The notes: a model not told the origin generated them from the sequence alone. Counted from the stretch's first letter, positions 8,701 through 17,268 are shown. The stretch: DNA of 64,000 bases from Paracoccus sp. TOH (GCF_030388245.1 NZ_CP098360.1:1138501-1202500), one strand, 5' to 3'. Made by a program: numbers and translations.

Positions 8701-11288
8701 GCCTCGGCGTTTTCGGACACGGTGTCGCCCTCGAACAGCGGGCGGATGCCGACGACCGGCGCCTCGGGCATGACCACGCGCGATTCGCTGCGCTCGACCG
8801 GCCGGCCGGCGCCTTCGCGGATGTCCAGCACCACCTCGGCCGCGACCGGGCGGGGGCCGAGCTGGCCGGCCGGCGGCAGTTCGATCTGCGTCTGGTAATG
8901 GCCCTGCGCATCGGTGGTGCCCGGCGGCAGGCTGTCGGTCACCGGCGAGCTGTCGTCATCCTCGCGCCCGAAGACATAGCCGTCGAAGCCTTTCAGGCTG
9001 CGGGTGGGGGACAGGCGCAGCTGCCCCTCGACCGGCAGGTTGGCGGCCGGGGCGCCGAACAGCCAATGCGCGGCAAGCGAAAGCTCCAGCGTGCCGCCGG
9101 CGCGGGCCGGGCCTTCGGGCAGACGCGGGGTAAAGTCTATGCGCTCGGGCAGGAAATCCTCGACCAGCATCCGCGCCGTGGCCAGCGCCGGGCCGTCCGC
9201 CTCGGTGCGCAGTTCCATCCGCCAGGTGCCGCGCGGGGCGTTGCCGGGGATCGGCCAGGCCACCGTGGCGCCGCCGGCGCCGGCATCCCGCGCCGGCAGG
9301 CGCGTCGCCTCGACCCCGTCGGGACGCAGGATCACCGCGGTCAGCGGCAGGGTCTCCAACGCCCGGGCCTCGGCATTGCGGGCCAGCACGGTGGCGTTCA
9401 CCGTCTCGCCGACGCGATAGGCGCCGCGGTCGGTGGTCAGGAACAGGTCGATGGGCGGGGCAGGGGGCTGGCCCTCGACCCCGCGGTCGGAAAGGTCGAA
9501 TTCCGGGTCCGACAGCGACAGGAAGGCCATGTCGCGGGGCGCGCGCTCGGCGCCCTCGCCCTGCCAGTCGGTCACCGTGACCAGCGCCGGCGCGGCGCCA
9601 TCCTTGCCCATGGACAGGCCCGGCGCGAAATGCGCCACTCCCTCTGCGTCGGTCCGGGCCTTGGCCAGCACCTCGTTCGAGCGGCTGACCAGCGCCACCT
9701 CGGCCCCGGCCTTGGCCGAGGTGTCGGCCAGGCTGCGCACCGCCACGGTCAGCCCGTCGGCGCCCGAGAAGGTGGAGATCCCGAAATCCGAGAGCACGAA
9801 CCATTGCGTGGCCAGCCCGGTGTCCTGGACGTTCTCGTTCTCGATCCCGGCCTCGACGATATAGATGCCGGGTTCCAGCGGGCCGGCTTCGGCGGGGATG
9901 GCAAGGCTGGTGGTCAGCTCCTGGTTCAGGCTCTCCTGTCCCATGGGCTTGGCGACCTGCGCCGTGCCCTTCCAGACCTCGCGCGCCATGCGGTCGCTGA
10001 AGTAATCCGCCTGCCAACTGTCCAGCGGCGTCGCGAACATGTCCTCGGCCATGGCGCGGATCAGGTTGCGGTCGGAAATCCGCAAGAGCCGCAGGCTGAT
10101 GGTGTCGGCATTGACCGTGACCATCGACAGCCGCTGGTCGCCCGAGGCGGGCAGCACATAGGCGCGGCCGGGAAAGCGGACCGAGGGCGCGCGGTCGCGG
10201 ACATAGCCCTTGACCGTCACGTCGCGGGCCAGCACCTCGCCATCGGCGGCGGGCAGGCCGGCGCGCAGGGTCAGCTCGACCTCTTGCCCATGCGTCAGGC
10301 CGGCGACGCAAAGCCGTTCGCCATCCGCCTCGACCGTCAGGTCGCGGCCGGGCAGGCGCAGGAATGGCGCGTAATCGGTGCCCGAGGACAGTTCGCGCGA
10401 CAGGATGGCGCAGAAGCGCGGCGTCTTGCCCTCGGCTTCGACCTGGGTGTCGGTGACGCGCAGCCCGTTGCGGGCCTGCGATTCCGTCAGCGCCGAGGCG
10501 ATCTCGGGATCGGCGGGCGACAGCCTCGCCGCCAGCCGCAGCGCCGCCAGCGCGTCGTGGCCGCGGTCCAGCCGCTCCCATGCCATGGCGAGCCAGGACA
10601 GCGCCCGGGCGGCCACCGCATCCTCGGCGCCGCGCAGATAGCCGTTGATCGCCATCGAGGCGATGGCCGCCGAGGCCTCGCGGTCGCCCTGGTCGCTGGT
10701 GTAGAGCGTCAGCCGCGCCAAGTTGGTCCAGTCGGCCGCGCGGTCGTAGCGCGCCGCCTCGGCGGCGGTGATGCGCGCCGCCAGCGCCAGGTCGCCGCCC
10801 CGTTCGGCCTGCTGGGCGCTGCCCTGGGCATATTCGGCCAGCGGCGGGTGCAGCGCCGGAAAGCTGCGGGCCAGGGATCGCGCGGCGCCCAGATCCTGCG
10901 CGCCGATGACGGGCGCGGCGCCGGCGCGGGATTCGGCGCGCAGCCGCTCCTCGGCCGTGGCGGCGACGACATGGCCCGACAGCGCACCGGCAAAGCCGGC
11001 CGCGGCGCCGGTGCCCTCGCCCTTGGGGAAGCAGGCGCGGGCGCGTTCGTTATAGGTCAGCGCCGTGCAGGCATCGTTGCCCAGGCAGGCCTGCACGCAG
11101 GCTTGCAGCGTGGTGTCGAAGATCGGACCCAGATCGCCGCCCGGCAGGTCGGTATCGGCCTGCAGGGACAGCCGCCGCTCGGGCAGGGGGGCATCATCCT
11201 GCGCATGGGCCGTGCCCGCCAGCAGCAGCCCGCCAAGGACCGCCGCGATGAAACCGTGCCGGGCAAGACGTGCCATGACCATCCCCAT
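5760..11288 (-). CDS. Bacterial alpha-2-macroglobulin family protein
   Basis: An 1842-residue exported protein. Bacterial alpha-2-macroglobulins are periplasmic protease traps. A signal peptide (hydrophobic stretch ending AHAQDD) is followed by a Cys-containing PAN/apple-like segment, then macroglobulin-like beta domains, the MG/bait region, and the thioester motif YGCTEQ near residue 1393 in the conserved thioester helical domain. The intact CxEQ motif implies it can bind attacking proteases covalently. Two further in-frame ATGs (11282 and 11276) follow the first; the AAAGGA site is best spaced for 11282. The usual partner, a penicillin-binding protein 1C, is not adjacent. A very long open frame on the other strand is a high-GC shadow. 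Confidence 0.93.
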   Translation of the reverse strand: MGMVMARLARHGFIAAVLGGLLLAGTAHAQDDAPLPERRLSLQADTDLPGGDLGPIFDTTLQACVQACLGNDACTALTYNERARACFPKGEGTGAAAGFAGALSGHVVAATAEERLRAESRAGAAPVIGAQDLGAARSLARSFPALHPPLAEYAQGSAQQAERGGDLALAARITAAEAARYDRAADWTNLARLTLYTSDQGDREASAAIASMAINGYLRGAEDAVAARALSWLAMAWERLDRGHDALAALRLAARLSPADPEIASALTESQARNGLRVTDTQVEAEGKTPRFCAILSRELSSGTDYAPFLRLPGRDLTVEADGERLCVAGLTHGQEVELTLRAGLPAADGEVLARDVTVKGYVRDRAPSVRFPGRAYVLPASGDQRLSMVTVNADTISLRLLRISDRNLIRAMAEDMFATPLDSWQADYFSDRMAREVWKGTAQVAKPMGQESLNQELTTSLAIPAEAGPLEPGIYIVEAGIENENVQDTGLATQWFVLSDFGISTFSGADGLTVAVRSLADTSAKAGAEVALVSRSNEVLAKARTDAEGVAHFAPGLSMGKDGAAPALVTVTDWQGEGAERAPRDMAFLSLSDPEFDLSDRGVEGQPPAPPIDLFLTTDRGAYRVGETVNATVLARNAEARALETLPLTAVILRPDGVEATRLPARDAGAGGATVAWPIPGNAPRGTWRMELRTEADGPALATARMLVEDFLPERIDFTPRLPEGPARAGGTLELSLAAHWLFGAPAANLPVEGQLRLSPTRSLKGFDGYVFGREDDDSSPVTDSLPPGTTDAQGHYQTQIELPPAGQLGPRPVAAEVVLDIREGAGRPVERSESRVVMPEAPVVGIRPLFEGDTVSENAEARFALVAVGPDLKPASEPVRWVLNRIDTDYQWYSLGGQWNWEVITSRTRITEGVAEPGEAPAEIAAPVEWGQYELVAEPASGQGGQSSTQFYAGWGAVANAGTETPDRLQVVLDKPAYRSGDVARVRVEAASEGLGLVSVLSNRLVSMQTVALKAGENSLDLPVTDDWGAGVYVTVSAIRPLAEARPGDRQPVRALGLAHAAVDPGDRRLAASIEAPAETRPRGMIPVTLKVEGAAAGETVQATVAAVDQGILNLTRFQPPNPSQHYFGQRRLGVALRDLYGRLILPTGAPDGALREGGDASLAGNAEAPPPTEKLMSWFSGPLTVGADGTATIEVPVDDFNGEVRVMAVVWSARGVGQADASVLVRDPVVMTVTAPAFLAPGDRAQVGLRLTHASGPAGEMRLAVQQVGGDAPLTTSLPTDSVTLAEKAEAQVQMPVTAGDAEGLANLRLTLTTPGGEALTKDIAIPVALNEADIQRQDRIVVERGQSISVPPSLTEGMLPGALLTAAVGPYARLDVAGALARLSRYPYGCTEQLTSGAMPLLYLPSLAALEGVEGGEGGDTAEQVRKAITQILTRQGSNGGFGLWSADSGDLWLEAYVTDFLSRARAAGYQVPDTGFRLAIDNLRNRANYATEPGAASAEENAALAYALAVLARERAATVGDLRYYADTAAGSFSTPMAAANLGAALASYGDQGRADRMFTQGRNLLNLGAPEPHAFRADYGTRLRDATALLALAAEAKTQAVDETDLTSQIAERIARAEQDGRSLSTQESVWTVMAAQSLSRSTPPATLNGVALTQPIASLPDAGASLANTGDRALEVTLTATGKPAGQVAAGGKGYGIARRYYSIEGEALDPENLPQGTRMVVELEISPQAEGGGRLVIADPLPAGWEIDNPNLLRAGDVSALDWLEGETSAEMTEFRADRFAAALTCTSAERFRLVYIVRAVTPGQFRHPAASVEDMYRPEFRAWSDGGTVTVAP

Positions 11289-11336
11289 TCCTTTGCGCTC
11301 GGCATAGTTGTGGCACCGGGGCGCGGGCGAGGCAAT

Positions 11337-12395
11337 CTATTCCCATTCCAGTTCGGCAAAGGCCGTGGCGGCATTCCGGGCGGTGACGGCCTGGAAATCC
11401 GCCCATCCCTCCGAGACCGGCTTCATCGCCAGGCTGATCGCCGGAATGGCCCGCGACAGCGCCAGGCCGTGGCGCAACGCCTCGCGCGTGGCGTCGCGCA
11501 AGGCGGTCAGATAGTGGCGCTCGGGCGTCACCGCCGCGTCCCAGCCTTCCACCGCCGGGCCATGGCCCGGCACGATCAGCGTCGGCGGCGGATCGGGGGG
11601 CCGGCCGATCCAGTCGAGCCAGCCGGCCAGCGAGCCGTCCAGCGACGGCGTCAGCCCCTGGAAGACCAGATCGCCGGTGAACAGCGTGCCGGTTTCCTCG
11701 TCCAGGACCGTCATGTCGTTGTCGGTATGGGCCGGCGGCACCGGCGTCAGCCGCAGGCTGCGGTCGCCCAGCGAGATGGTCTCGGGCGCGGTGACCTTGT
11801 GGTCCACGGCGGCGATGCGGGTGCCGGCGAAATTCGCCGCCCCGATCTGGCGCGGGACCGAGATCATCCAGCTTTCCGCCCGCCGCGCCACCGCTTCGGG
11901 CAGGCGGGCATCGGCGACGATGGTGGCGCCGGCCTCGGAGAAGACCTCGGCGCCCAGGATGTGGTCGGGATGCATGTGGGTCAGGATGACGTGGCTGACC
12001 GGCCTGTCGGTCAGCTGCCGGATGGCGGCGTAAAGCGCCTCGCCCTCGGCCCGGCTGCCGCCGGCGTCGATCACCGCCACCGTCTCGCCGATGACGAAGG
12101 ACAGGTTGGCGATGCGGCCGCGGTTCTGCGGCGACAGCGCCGCCATGGCGCCCTGGTGGAGGTGGATGCCCTCGGCCACCTCCTGCATGGTCAGGGCGGG
12201 CAGTTCCGCGGTCTCGACGCAGCGGGTGCCGCCGCCATCGGCCAGGTCGGGATGCCGGGCCAGCCAGTCGCGGGCGATGGGCTCGGCGCGCAACTGGCAA
12301 TCCTCGCGCGTCGCCGCCTCGCCGGCCGGCAGCAGCCGCGATTCGCAGCTGCCCGGCTGGGCGGCAAGGCAGGCGGCCAGGACCAGATGGAACAT
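11337..12395 (-). CDS. Quinoprotein relay system zinc metallohydrolase 2 (MBL fold)
   Basis: A 352-residue metallo-beta-lactamase-fold protein. The metal-binding signature THMHPDH, the later TDNDM and FTGDLVFQG motifs, and a C-terminal PGHGP are all present. Sequence and context match the SoxH-related family called 'quinoprotein relay system zinc metallohydrolase 2', which co-occurs with PQQ-dependent dehydrogenases. A short hydrophobic N-terminus suggests export. It is transcribed divergently from pqqA about 140 nt away, so it shares the pqq promoter region. The reaction it carries out is unknown. Confidence 0.82.
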   Translation of the reverse strand: MFHLVLAACLAAQPGSCESRLLPAGEAATREDCQLRAEPIARDWLARHPDLADGGGTRCVETAELPALTMQEVAEGIHLHQGAMAALSPQNRGRIANLSFVIGETVAVIDAGGSRAEGEALYAAIRQLTDRPVSHVILTHMHPDHILGAEVFSEAGATIVADARLPEAVARRAESWMISVPRQIGAANFAGTRIAAVDHKVTAPETISLGDRSLRLTPVPPAHTDNDMTVLDEETGTLFTGDLVFQGLTPSLDGSLAGWLDWIGRPPDPPPTLIVPGHGPAVEGWDAAVTPERHYLTALRDATREALRHGLALSRAIPAISLAMKPVSEGWADFQAVTARNAATAFAELEWE

Positions 12396-12463
12396 CCGTT
12401 TTCCTTTCGGGATCCAAGGTTAGCACAGCCCCCGTCGGCTGGCCATCTACGACCTTTGGCGTG

Positions 12464-12491
12464 TTGACTGGCGACCGCGGTGGCCTAGCAT
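12464..12491 (+). promoter_or_regulatory. Predicted sigma-70-type promoter of the pqq operon
   Basis: TTGACT (12464-12469) and TAGCAT (12486-12491) are separated by 16 nt and lie 45 nt before the pqqA start. This is the best -35/-10 pair in the gap between the divergent metallohydrolase and pqqA. Confidence 0.5.
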
Positions 12492-12536
12492 CGACTTGTC
12501 CGCACCCGAAGCGGCAACCTGGAGGAGGAGAACCAT

Positions 12537-12629
12537 ATGGCCTGGACAAAACCCGCGCTGAAGGAAATCGCCTGCGGCATGGAAATCAACATGTATGCCC
12601 CGGCCGAGGACGAGCCGGTCCTGTTCTAA
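12537..12629 (+). CDS. pqqA: PQQ precursor peptide PqqA
   Basis: A 30-residue peptide that serves as the substrate for PQQ. Glu16 and Tyr20, the two residues cross-linked and converted to the cofactor, are present in the standard E-I-N-M-Y spacing, and the N-terminal WTKP motif is typical. A very strong ribosome site (GGAGGAGGAG) lies just upstream, as expected for a peptide needed in excess. It leads the pqqABCDE operon. Confidence 0.97.
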   Translation: MAWTKPALKEIACGMEINMYAPAEDEPVLF

Positions 12630-12695
12630 ACCGTTCTGGCGATGTCCGGGCCCGGTCCCTGCTTGCCGGGGGCCGGGCCTGCCGGACCCCTGACC

Positions 12696-13586
12696 ATGCG
12701 TATCGTGATTCTCGGCAGCGGCGCAGGCGGTGGTGTGCCGCAGTGGAACTGCGGTTGCCGCAACTGCGATGCCGCGCGCAATGGGCGCATTCCCGCGATG
12801 AGCCAAAGCGGGATCGCCATATCCGCCAATGGCCGGGACTGGGCGCTGATCAATGCCTCGCCCGACCTGCGCCAGCAGCTGGCCGCGACGCCGGCGCTGC
12901 GGCCCGAGGGGCTGCGCGGCTCTCCGATCCGGTCGGTGCTGGTGACGAATGGCGACATCGACCATGTCGCCGGCCTGCTGACCCTGCGCGAAGGGCAGGG
13001 TTTCGACCTGTTCGCGACCCCGGCCATTCATGCCGTGCTGGCCGGCAATCCGATGCTGTCGGCGCTGGCCCCCGGCCTGGTGCCGCGGCGCGAGGTGACG
13101 CTGGACCGCGCTTTCGCCCTGGCGCCGGGCCTGACCGCCACGCTGTTCGCGGTGCCCGGCAAGGTGCCGCTGTATCTGGAGGGCGAGCGGGTCGAGACCG
13201 GGCTGATGGGCGAGCAGACCGTCGGTGTCGAACTGGCCGCCAATGGCCGGCGGGCGTTCTACATCCCCGGCTGCGCCTCGGTTCCGGACTGGCTTTGCGA
13301 CCGCATCGCAGGCGCGGATGCGCTGCTGTTCGACGGCACGCTTTGGACCGATGACGAGATGGTCCGCGCCGGGCTGGGCGCCAAGACCGGGCGGCGCATG
13401 GGCCATGTGCCGGTATCGGGTCCGGGCGGCAGCCTGGACGGGCTGCGCCAGGTGGCCTTGGGCGCCCGCATCTATGTGCATCTGAACAATTCGAACCCGC
13501 TGGTCGATCCCGCCAGCCCCGAGCGCGCGCAGGCGCAGGCGGCTGGCTGGCAGATCGGCCATGACGGTATGGAGATCGCGCCATGA
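12696..13586 (+). CDS. pqqB: Pyrroloquinoline quinone biosynthesis protein PqqB
   Basis: A 296-residue PqqB, a metallo-beta-lactamase-fold protein of the PQQ pathway that acts as an iron-dependent hydroxylase on the precursor amino acids. The N-terminus MRIVILGSGAGGGVPQWNC with the following CGCRNC cysteines is diagnostic, and TNGDIDHVAGLL and HLNNSNPL motifs are present. The start at 12696 matches the family start; an upstream in-frame ATG at 12642 would add 18 non-conserved residues. Its stop overlaps the pqqC start by 4 nt. Confidence 0.96.
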   Translation: MRIVILGSGAGGGVPQWNCGCRNCDAARNGRIPAMSQSGIAISANGRDWALINASPDLRQQLAATPALRPEGLRGSPIRSVLVTNGDIDHVAGLLTLREGQGFDLFATPAIHAVLAGNPMLSALAPGLVPRREVTLDRAFALAPGLTATLFAVPGKVPLYLEGERVETGLMGEQTVGVELAANGRRAFYIPGCASVPDWLCDRIAGADALLFDGTLWTDDEMVRAGLGAKTGRRMGHVPVSGPGGSLDGLRQVALGARIYVHLNNSNPLVDPASPERAQAQAAGWQIGHDGMEIAP

Positions 13587-14407
13587 AACTTGCCGACCAC
13601 CGCGCCCAGACCCGCGCCGAGTTCCACGAGCGCCTGAAGCGCATCGGCGCCGAGCGCTATCACGACCGTCACCCGTTCCACAAACGCCTGCATGGCGGGC
13701 AGTGCACGCCGGACGAGGTGCGGGCCTGGGTCATCAACCGCTGGCATTACCAGTCGCGCATCCCGATGAAGGACGCGGCCTTCCTGTCGCGGCTGGACGA
13801 CCCGCAGCTGCGCCGCATCTGGCGCCACCGGATCGAGGATCACGACGGCGGCGTCGATCAGGGCGGCGGCATCCGGCGCTGGCTGGCACTGGCCCGCGCC
13901 GTGGGCCTCGATCCCGATTACGTCGCCGGCGGCGCGGGGGTGATGCCGGCGACGCGCTTCGCCGTCGATGCCTATGTCCGCTTCGTGCGCGACATGCCCT
14001 TGCTGGATGCCGTGGCCGCCAGCCTGACCGAGATGTTCGCGCCCAAGATCCATGCCGAGCGCATCGAGGGGCTGCTGAAGCATTACGATTTCGCCGACGA
14101 GACCAGCCTGGCCTATTTCCGCAACCGGCTGACCGAGGCGCCGAAGGATGTCGAGTTCGGCCTGACCTATGTGCTGGACCATGCCGACACGCTGGAAAAG
14201 CAGGACGCGGCGGCGGCGGCGCTGATCTTCAAGACCGATGTGCTTTGGGCGCAGCTCGACGCGCTGTGGCACGGCTATGTCGAGGGGCGGCTTCCCCCCG
14301 GCGCCTGGCGGTCGGGCGAAGGGCTGCTGGACTCGGCCATTCCCGAGCCGGCGCCCGATGCCGCTTCCGCTTCCGGCCCGGCCCCCAATGCGGCTGCGGT
14401 CCCATGA
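13583..14407 (+). CDS. pqqC: Pyrroloquinoline-quinone synthase PqqC
   Basis: A 274-residue PqqC, the cofactorless oxidase that performs the final eight-electron oxidation and ring closure giving PQQ. HDRHPFHKRLHGG, the VINRWHYQSRIPMKDA segment, HRIEDHDG and EMFAPKIHAERI match the heme-oxygenase-like family. It is about 20 residues longer than usual because of a Pro/Ala-rich tail. PqqD is a separate gene that overlaps by 4 nt, unlike the fused pqqCD of some methylotrophs. Confidence 0.96.
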   Translation: MKLADHRAQTRAEFHERLKRIGAERYHDRHPFHKRLHGGQCTPDEVRAWVINRWHYQSRIPMKDAAFLSRLDDPQLRRIWRHRIEDHDGGVDQGGGIRRWLALARAVGLDPDYVAGGAGVMPATRFAVDAYVRFVRDMPLLDAVAASLTEMFAPKIHAERIEGLLKHYDFADETSLAYFRNRLTEAPKDVEFGLTYVLDHADTLEKQDAAAAALIFKTDVLWAQLDALWHGYVEGRLPPGAWRSGEGLLDSAIPEPAPDAASASGPAPNAAAVP

Positions 14408-14727
14408 CCGGGGGGCGCATCAGCGGCGCCTGCGTGCCCTATCTGCCGCGCGGCGTGCGGCTGCATGACGACCGCGTGCGCGGCATCCGCGTGCTTCTGG
14501 CGCCGGAACGGGCCATGCAGCTGGACGCGGTCGGCGATGCGATCCTGTCCGAGCTGGACGGGGAACGCAGCCTGGCCGAGGTCATCCTGAACCTGTGCGG
14601 GCGCTATGCCACCCCCGCCGAGCAGATCGAGGGCGACGTGCACGATTTCATCCGCGGCCTGGTGGACCGGCGCATGGTCTTCCTGGCCTGCGCCGAGGGC
14701 AGCGACGAGCGGGAGGACGCGGCATGA
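14404..14727 (+). CDS. pqqD: PQQ peptide chaperone PqqD
   Basis: A 107-residue PqqD, the RiPP recognition element that binds PqqA and presents it to PqqE. The family pattern is visible in PYLPRGVRLHDDRVRG, the LLAPERAMQLDAVG segment and LDGERSLAEVI. It starts within the pqqC stop (ATGA overlap) and its own stop overlaps the pqqE start, which fixes both starts. Confidence 0.94.
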   Translation: MTGGRISGACVPYLPRGVRLHDDRVRGIRVLLAPERAMQLDAVGDAILSELDGERSLAEVILNLCGRYATPAEQIEGDVHDFIRGLVDRRMVFLACAEGSDEREDAA

Positions 14728-15890
14728 TGGATGCGCCAGCCCCCCGCGAACCCGCCCCCGGCGAACCCGTCCCCCGCGACATCGACGGCAATCCGGTCCG
14801 GCCCGGCCTGCCGATGGCGATGCTGGCCGAGCTGACGCATCGCTGCCCGCTGGCCTGTCCCTATTGCTCGAATCCCGTCGAACTGACCCGGGCCCAGGCC
14901 GAGCTGACGGCGGCGGAATGGGCGGATGTCTTCCGCCAGGCCGCCGATCTGGGGGTGCTGCAGGTGCATCTGTCCGGCGGCGAGCCGGCCTCGCGCCGCG
15001 ACCTGACCGAGATCGCGGTCTCGGCCCGCGACGCCGGGCTTTACGTCAACCTGATCACTTCGGGCATCGGCCTGACCGAGGCGCGGCTGCGCGAGCTGGA
15101 CGGGATCGTCGATCACATCCAGCTGTCGCTGCAGGGCATCGACGCCGCCATGGCCGATTGGATCAGCGGCTATGGCGGCAGCTTTTCCCGCAAGATGCAG
15201 GTGGCGGACTGGGTGCGCGCCATCGGCTTTCCGCTGACCCTGAACGCGGTGGTGCATCGCCAGAACCTGGACCGCCTGCCCGAGATGATCGACCTGGCCG
15301 AGCGGCTGGGCTGTCGCCGGATCGAGGTGGCGACGGTGCAATTCCACGGCTGGGCCGAACTGAACCGCCGGCCCTTGATGCCGACCATGGCCCAGGCCGC
15401 CCGGGCGCGCGAGGTGGTGAATGCGGCGCGCGAGCGGCTGCGCGGCCGCATGGTCATCGACTATGTCCCGGCCGACCATCACGCCGCCTATCCGAAAAGC
15501 TGCATGGGCGGCTGGGGCTCGACCGGCCTCAACATCGCGCCAGACGGCACGGTGCTGCCCTGTCATGCCGCCCAGACCATCAAGGAACTGCATTTCGACA
15601 ACATCCGCGAGGTGCGGCTTGCGCGCATCTGGCATCACGGCGACGCCTTCAACGCCTTTCGCGGCACCGCCTGGATGCCCGAGCCTTGCCAGTCCTGCGA
15701 GCGGCGCGACCTGGATTTCGGCGGCTGCCGCTGCCAAGCCATGGTCATGGCGGGGACGGCGCGGGCCACCGATCCGGTCTGCTCGCGCTCGCCCTTCAAC
15801 GCCCGGCTGCGGGCCGAGGCCGAGGCGGATGCCGCCAGCGACGATACCGCGCTGGTCTATCGCCGCATGGCGAAGGAGAAACGGATATGA
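14724..15890 (+). CDS. pqqE: PqqA peptide cyclase PqqE (radical SAM)
   Basis: A 388-residue radical SAM enzyme that forms the carbon-carbon bond between Glu16 and Tyr20 of PqqA. The SAM cluster motif CPLACPYC is at residues 41-48. The C-terminal SPASM-type domain carries CMGGWGSTGLNIAPDG and the cysteine-rich CQSCERRDLDFGGCRC stretch for auxiliary iron-sulfur clusters. Two adjacent ATGs (14724, 14727) are possible starts; the first gives the ATGA-type overlap with pqqD. It overlaps the downstream carrier gene by 4 nt. Confidence 0.96.
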   Translation: MMDAPAPREPAPGEPVPRDIDGNPVRPGLPMAMLAELTHRCPLACPYCSNPVELTRAQAELTAAEWADVFRQAADLGVLQVHLSGGEPASRRDLTEIAVSARDAGLYVNLITSGIGLTEARLRELDGIVDHIQLSLQGIDAAMADWISGYGGSFSRKMQVADWVRAIGFPLTLNAVVHRQNLDRLPEMIDLAERLGCRRIEVATVQFHGWAELNRRPLMPTMAQAARAREVVNAARERLRGRMVIDYVPADHHAAYPKSCMGGWGSTGLNIAPDGTVLPCHAAQTIKELHFDNIREVRLARIWHHGDAFNAFRGTAWMPEPCQSCERRDLDFGGCRCQAMVMAGTARATDPVCSRSPFNARLRAEAEADAASDDTALVYRRMAKEKRI

Positions 15891-16678
15891 GACATTCGTT
15901 GATTGTGGCCCTTGTGATGGCCCTGCTGGCCGCGCCGGCCCTGGTCCAGAAAGCGGGGGCGACCGAGGTGGCGAACCCGATGCAGCCCTCGGCCCTGTGG
16001 GACGACATGCGGCTGGCGGTGATCGGCACCGAGGCCGAGCCGCCGGTCGATCCGGCGGTCTTCGATCTGGATGCCCCGCCGCGCGCCGACAATCCGGCGC
16101 TGGTGCCGGTGCATATCACCCAGCCGCCCGGCGCGCCGGCGATCACCGCGCTGACCCTGGTGGTGGACGGCAATCCGGCGCCGGTCGCGGCCGAGTTCAC
16201 CTTTGGCGAGGCGCTGATGCCGCTGGATTTCGAGGTGCGGGTGCGCGTGGACAGCTATTCCGACCTGCGCGCCATCGCCACGCTGGCCGACGGGCGCAAG
16301 GTCATGGCCGGGCGCTTCGTCAAGGCTTCGGGCGGCTGCGCGGCGCCGGCCGGAAAAAGCATGGACGAGGTGCGCGCCGCCATGGGCCAGATGAAGTTCC
16401 GGCAGGCCGAGGAGGCCGGGCGGCAGGTCGGCACGCTGATGATCCGGCACCCGAATTTCTCGGGCCTGCAGCGCGACCAGGTGACGCTGCTGACCATCCC
16501 GGCCGAGTTCATCCAGGTGCTGGAGGTCAAGCAGGGCGAGACGCCGCTGTTCACCATGGAGGCCGGGATCTCGATCTCGGAAGACCCGGTGTTCCGCTTT
16601 GCCCATGCGCCGGGCGAGGGGCCGGTGACGGTCCATGCCCAGGACACCGACGGCCGGGTCTGGGATCAGTCGTTCTGA
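15887..16678 (+). CDS. Quinoprotein dehydrogenase-associated SoxYZ-like carrier
   Basis: A 263-residue exported protein at the end of the pqq operon. A signal peptide (about residues 1-25) is followed by a SoxY-like domain ending in the ASGGCAAP motif and a SoxZ-like domain (IRHPNFSGLQRDQ through the C-terminus). Cys151 is the only cysteine in the protein, matching the swinging Cys of SoxY that carries a covalent sulfur intermediate. The family is a fused SoxYZ associated with quinoprotein dehydrogenases; what it carries is unknown. The stop overlaps by 13 nt with the convergent ABC ATPase gene. Confidence 0.88.
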   Translation: MRHSLIVALVMALLAAPALVQKAGATEVANPMQPSALWDDMRLAVIGTEAEPPVDPAVFDLDAPPRADNPALVPVHITQPPGAPAITALTLVVDGNPAPVAAEFTFGEALMPLDFEVRVRVDSYSDLRAIATLADGRKVMAGRFVKASGGCAAPAGKSMDEVRAAMGQMKFRQAEEAGRQVGTLMIRHPNFSGLQRDQVTLLTIPAEFIQVLEVKQGETPLFTMEAGISISEDPVFRFAHAPGEGPVTVHAQDTDGRVWDQSF

Positions 16679-17268
16679 GGCCGGGTCTGAAGTTGCGCCG
16701 GCTGGCCGGTCAGCAGCAGTGGCCGGGCATGCAGCGCCTCGGCCTCGCGCGGGTCATGGGTGACCAGCACCAGCCCGGCGCCGCTGCGGGTCAGCAGCGC
16801 ATCGGTCAGTGCCAGCATCCGCGCCGCCGTATCGGCATCCAGCGAGGCGAAGGGCTCGTCCATCAGCAGGATGTCGGGGCCGGCGGCAAAGGCGCGGGCC
16901 AGCGCCAGCCGCCGCTGCTGGCCCAGCGAAAGCTGGCGCGGAAATTTCGCCTCGTGTCCGGCCAGCCCGACCTGCGCCAGCCAGTCCCGCGCCGTGGCCG
17001 CATCGCAGCCGGTCGGGATGGCGATGTTCGCCACCGCGTCGCGCCAGGGCAGCAGCACCGGCTCCTGGAACACCACGGCCAGGCGGTCGGCGCCGTCCAG
17101 CCGGCCGCAATAGTTCCGGTCCAGCCCGGCGAGGATGCGCAGCAGCGTGGATTTCCCGATGCCCGAGGGGCCCAGGATCGCCAGCCGCTCGCCCCGCGCG
17201 ACCGCCAGCGACAAGCCCCCCAGCACCGGCCGCGGGCCGAAGGTCTTGGCTTCCAGCTCAAGCCGCAT
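16666..17268 (-). CDS. ABC transporter ATP-binding protein (nitrate/sulfonate/taurine type)
   Basis: A 200-residue ATPase subunit with Walker A GPSGIGKST, a signature of LSLGQ instead of LSGGQ, Walker B ILLMDEPFASLD and the H-loop LVTHDPREAE. It is somewhat shorter than typical SsuB/TauB proteins but has every catalytic element. It overlaps the permease gene by 11 nt and ends inside the convergent SoxYZ-like gene. Confidence 0.88.
   Translation of the reverse strand: MRLELEAKTFGPRPVLGGLSLAVARGERLAILGPSGIGKSTLLRILAGLDRNYCGRLDGADRLAVVFQEPVLLPWRDAVANIAIPTGCDAATARDWLAQVGLAGHEAKFPRQLSLGQQRRLALARAFAAGPDILLMDEPFASLDADTAARMLALTDALLTRSGAGLVLVTHDPREAEALHARPLLLTGQPAQLQTRPQND

Noticed and set aside
5661-12467. 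Very long open frame on the plus strand opposite the alpha-2-macroglobulin and metallohydrolase genes
   Set aside because: It is antisense to clear protein genes, is rich in Arg/Gly/Gln/Ala repeats and has no family motif; high GC creates such open shadows.
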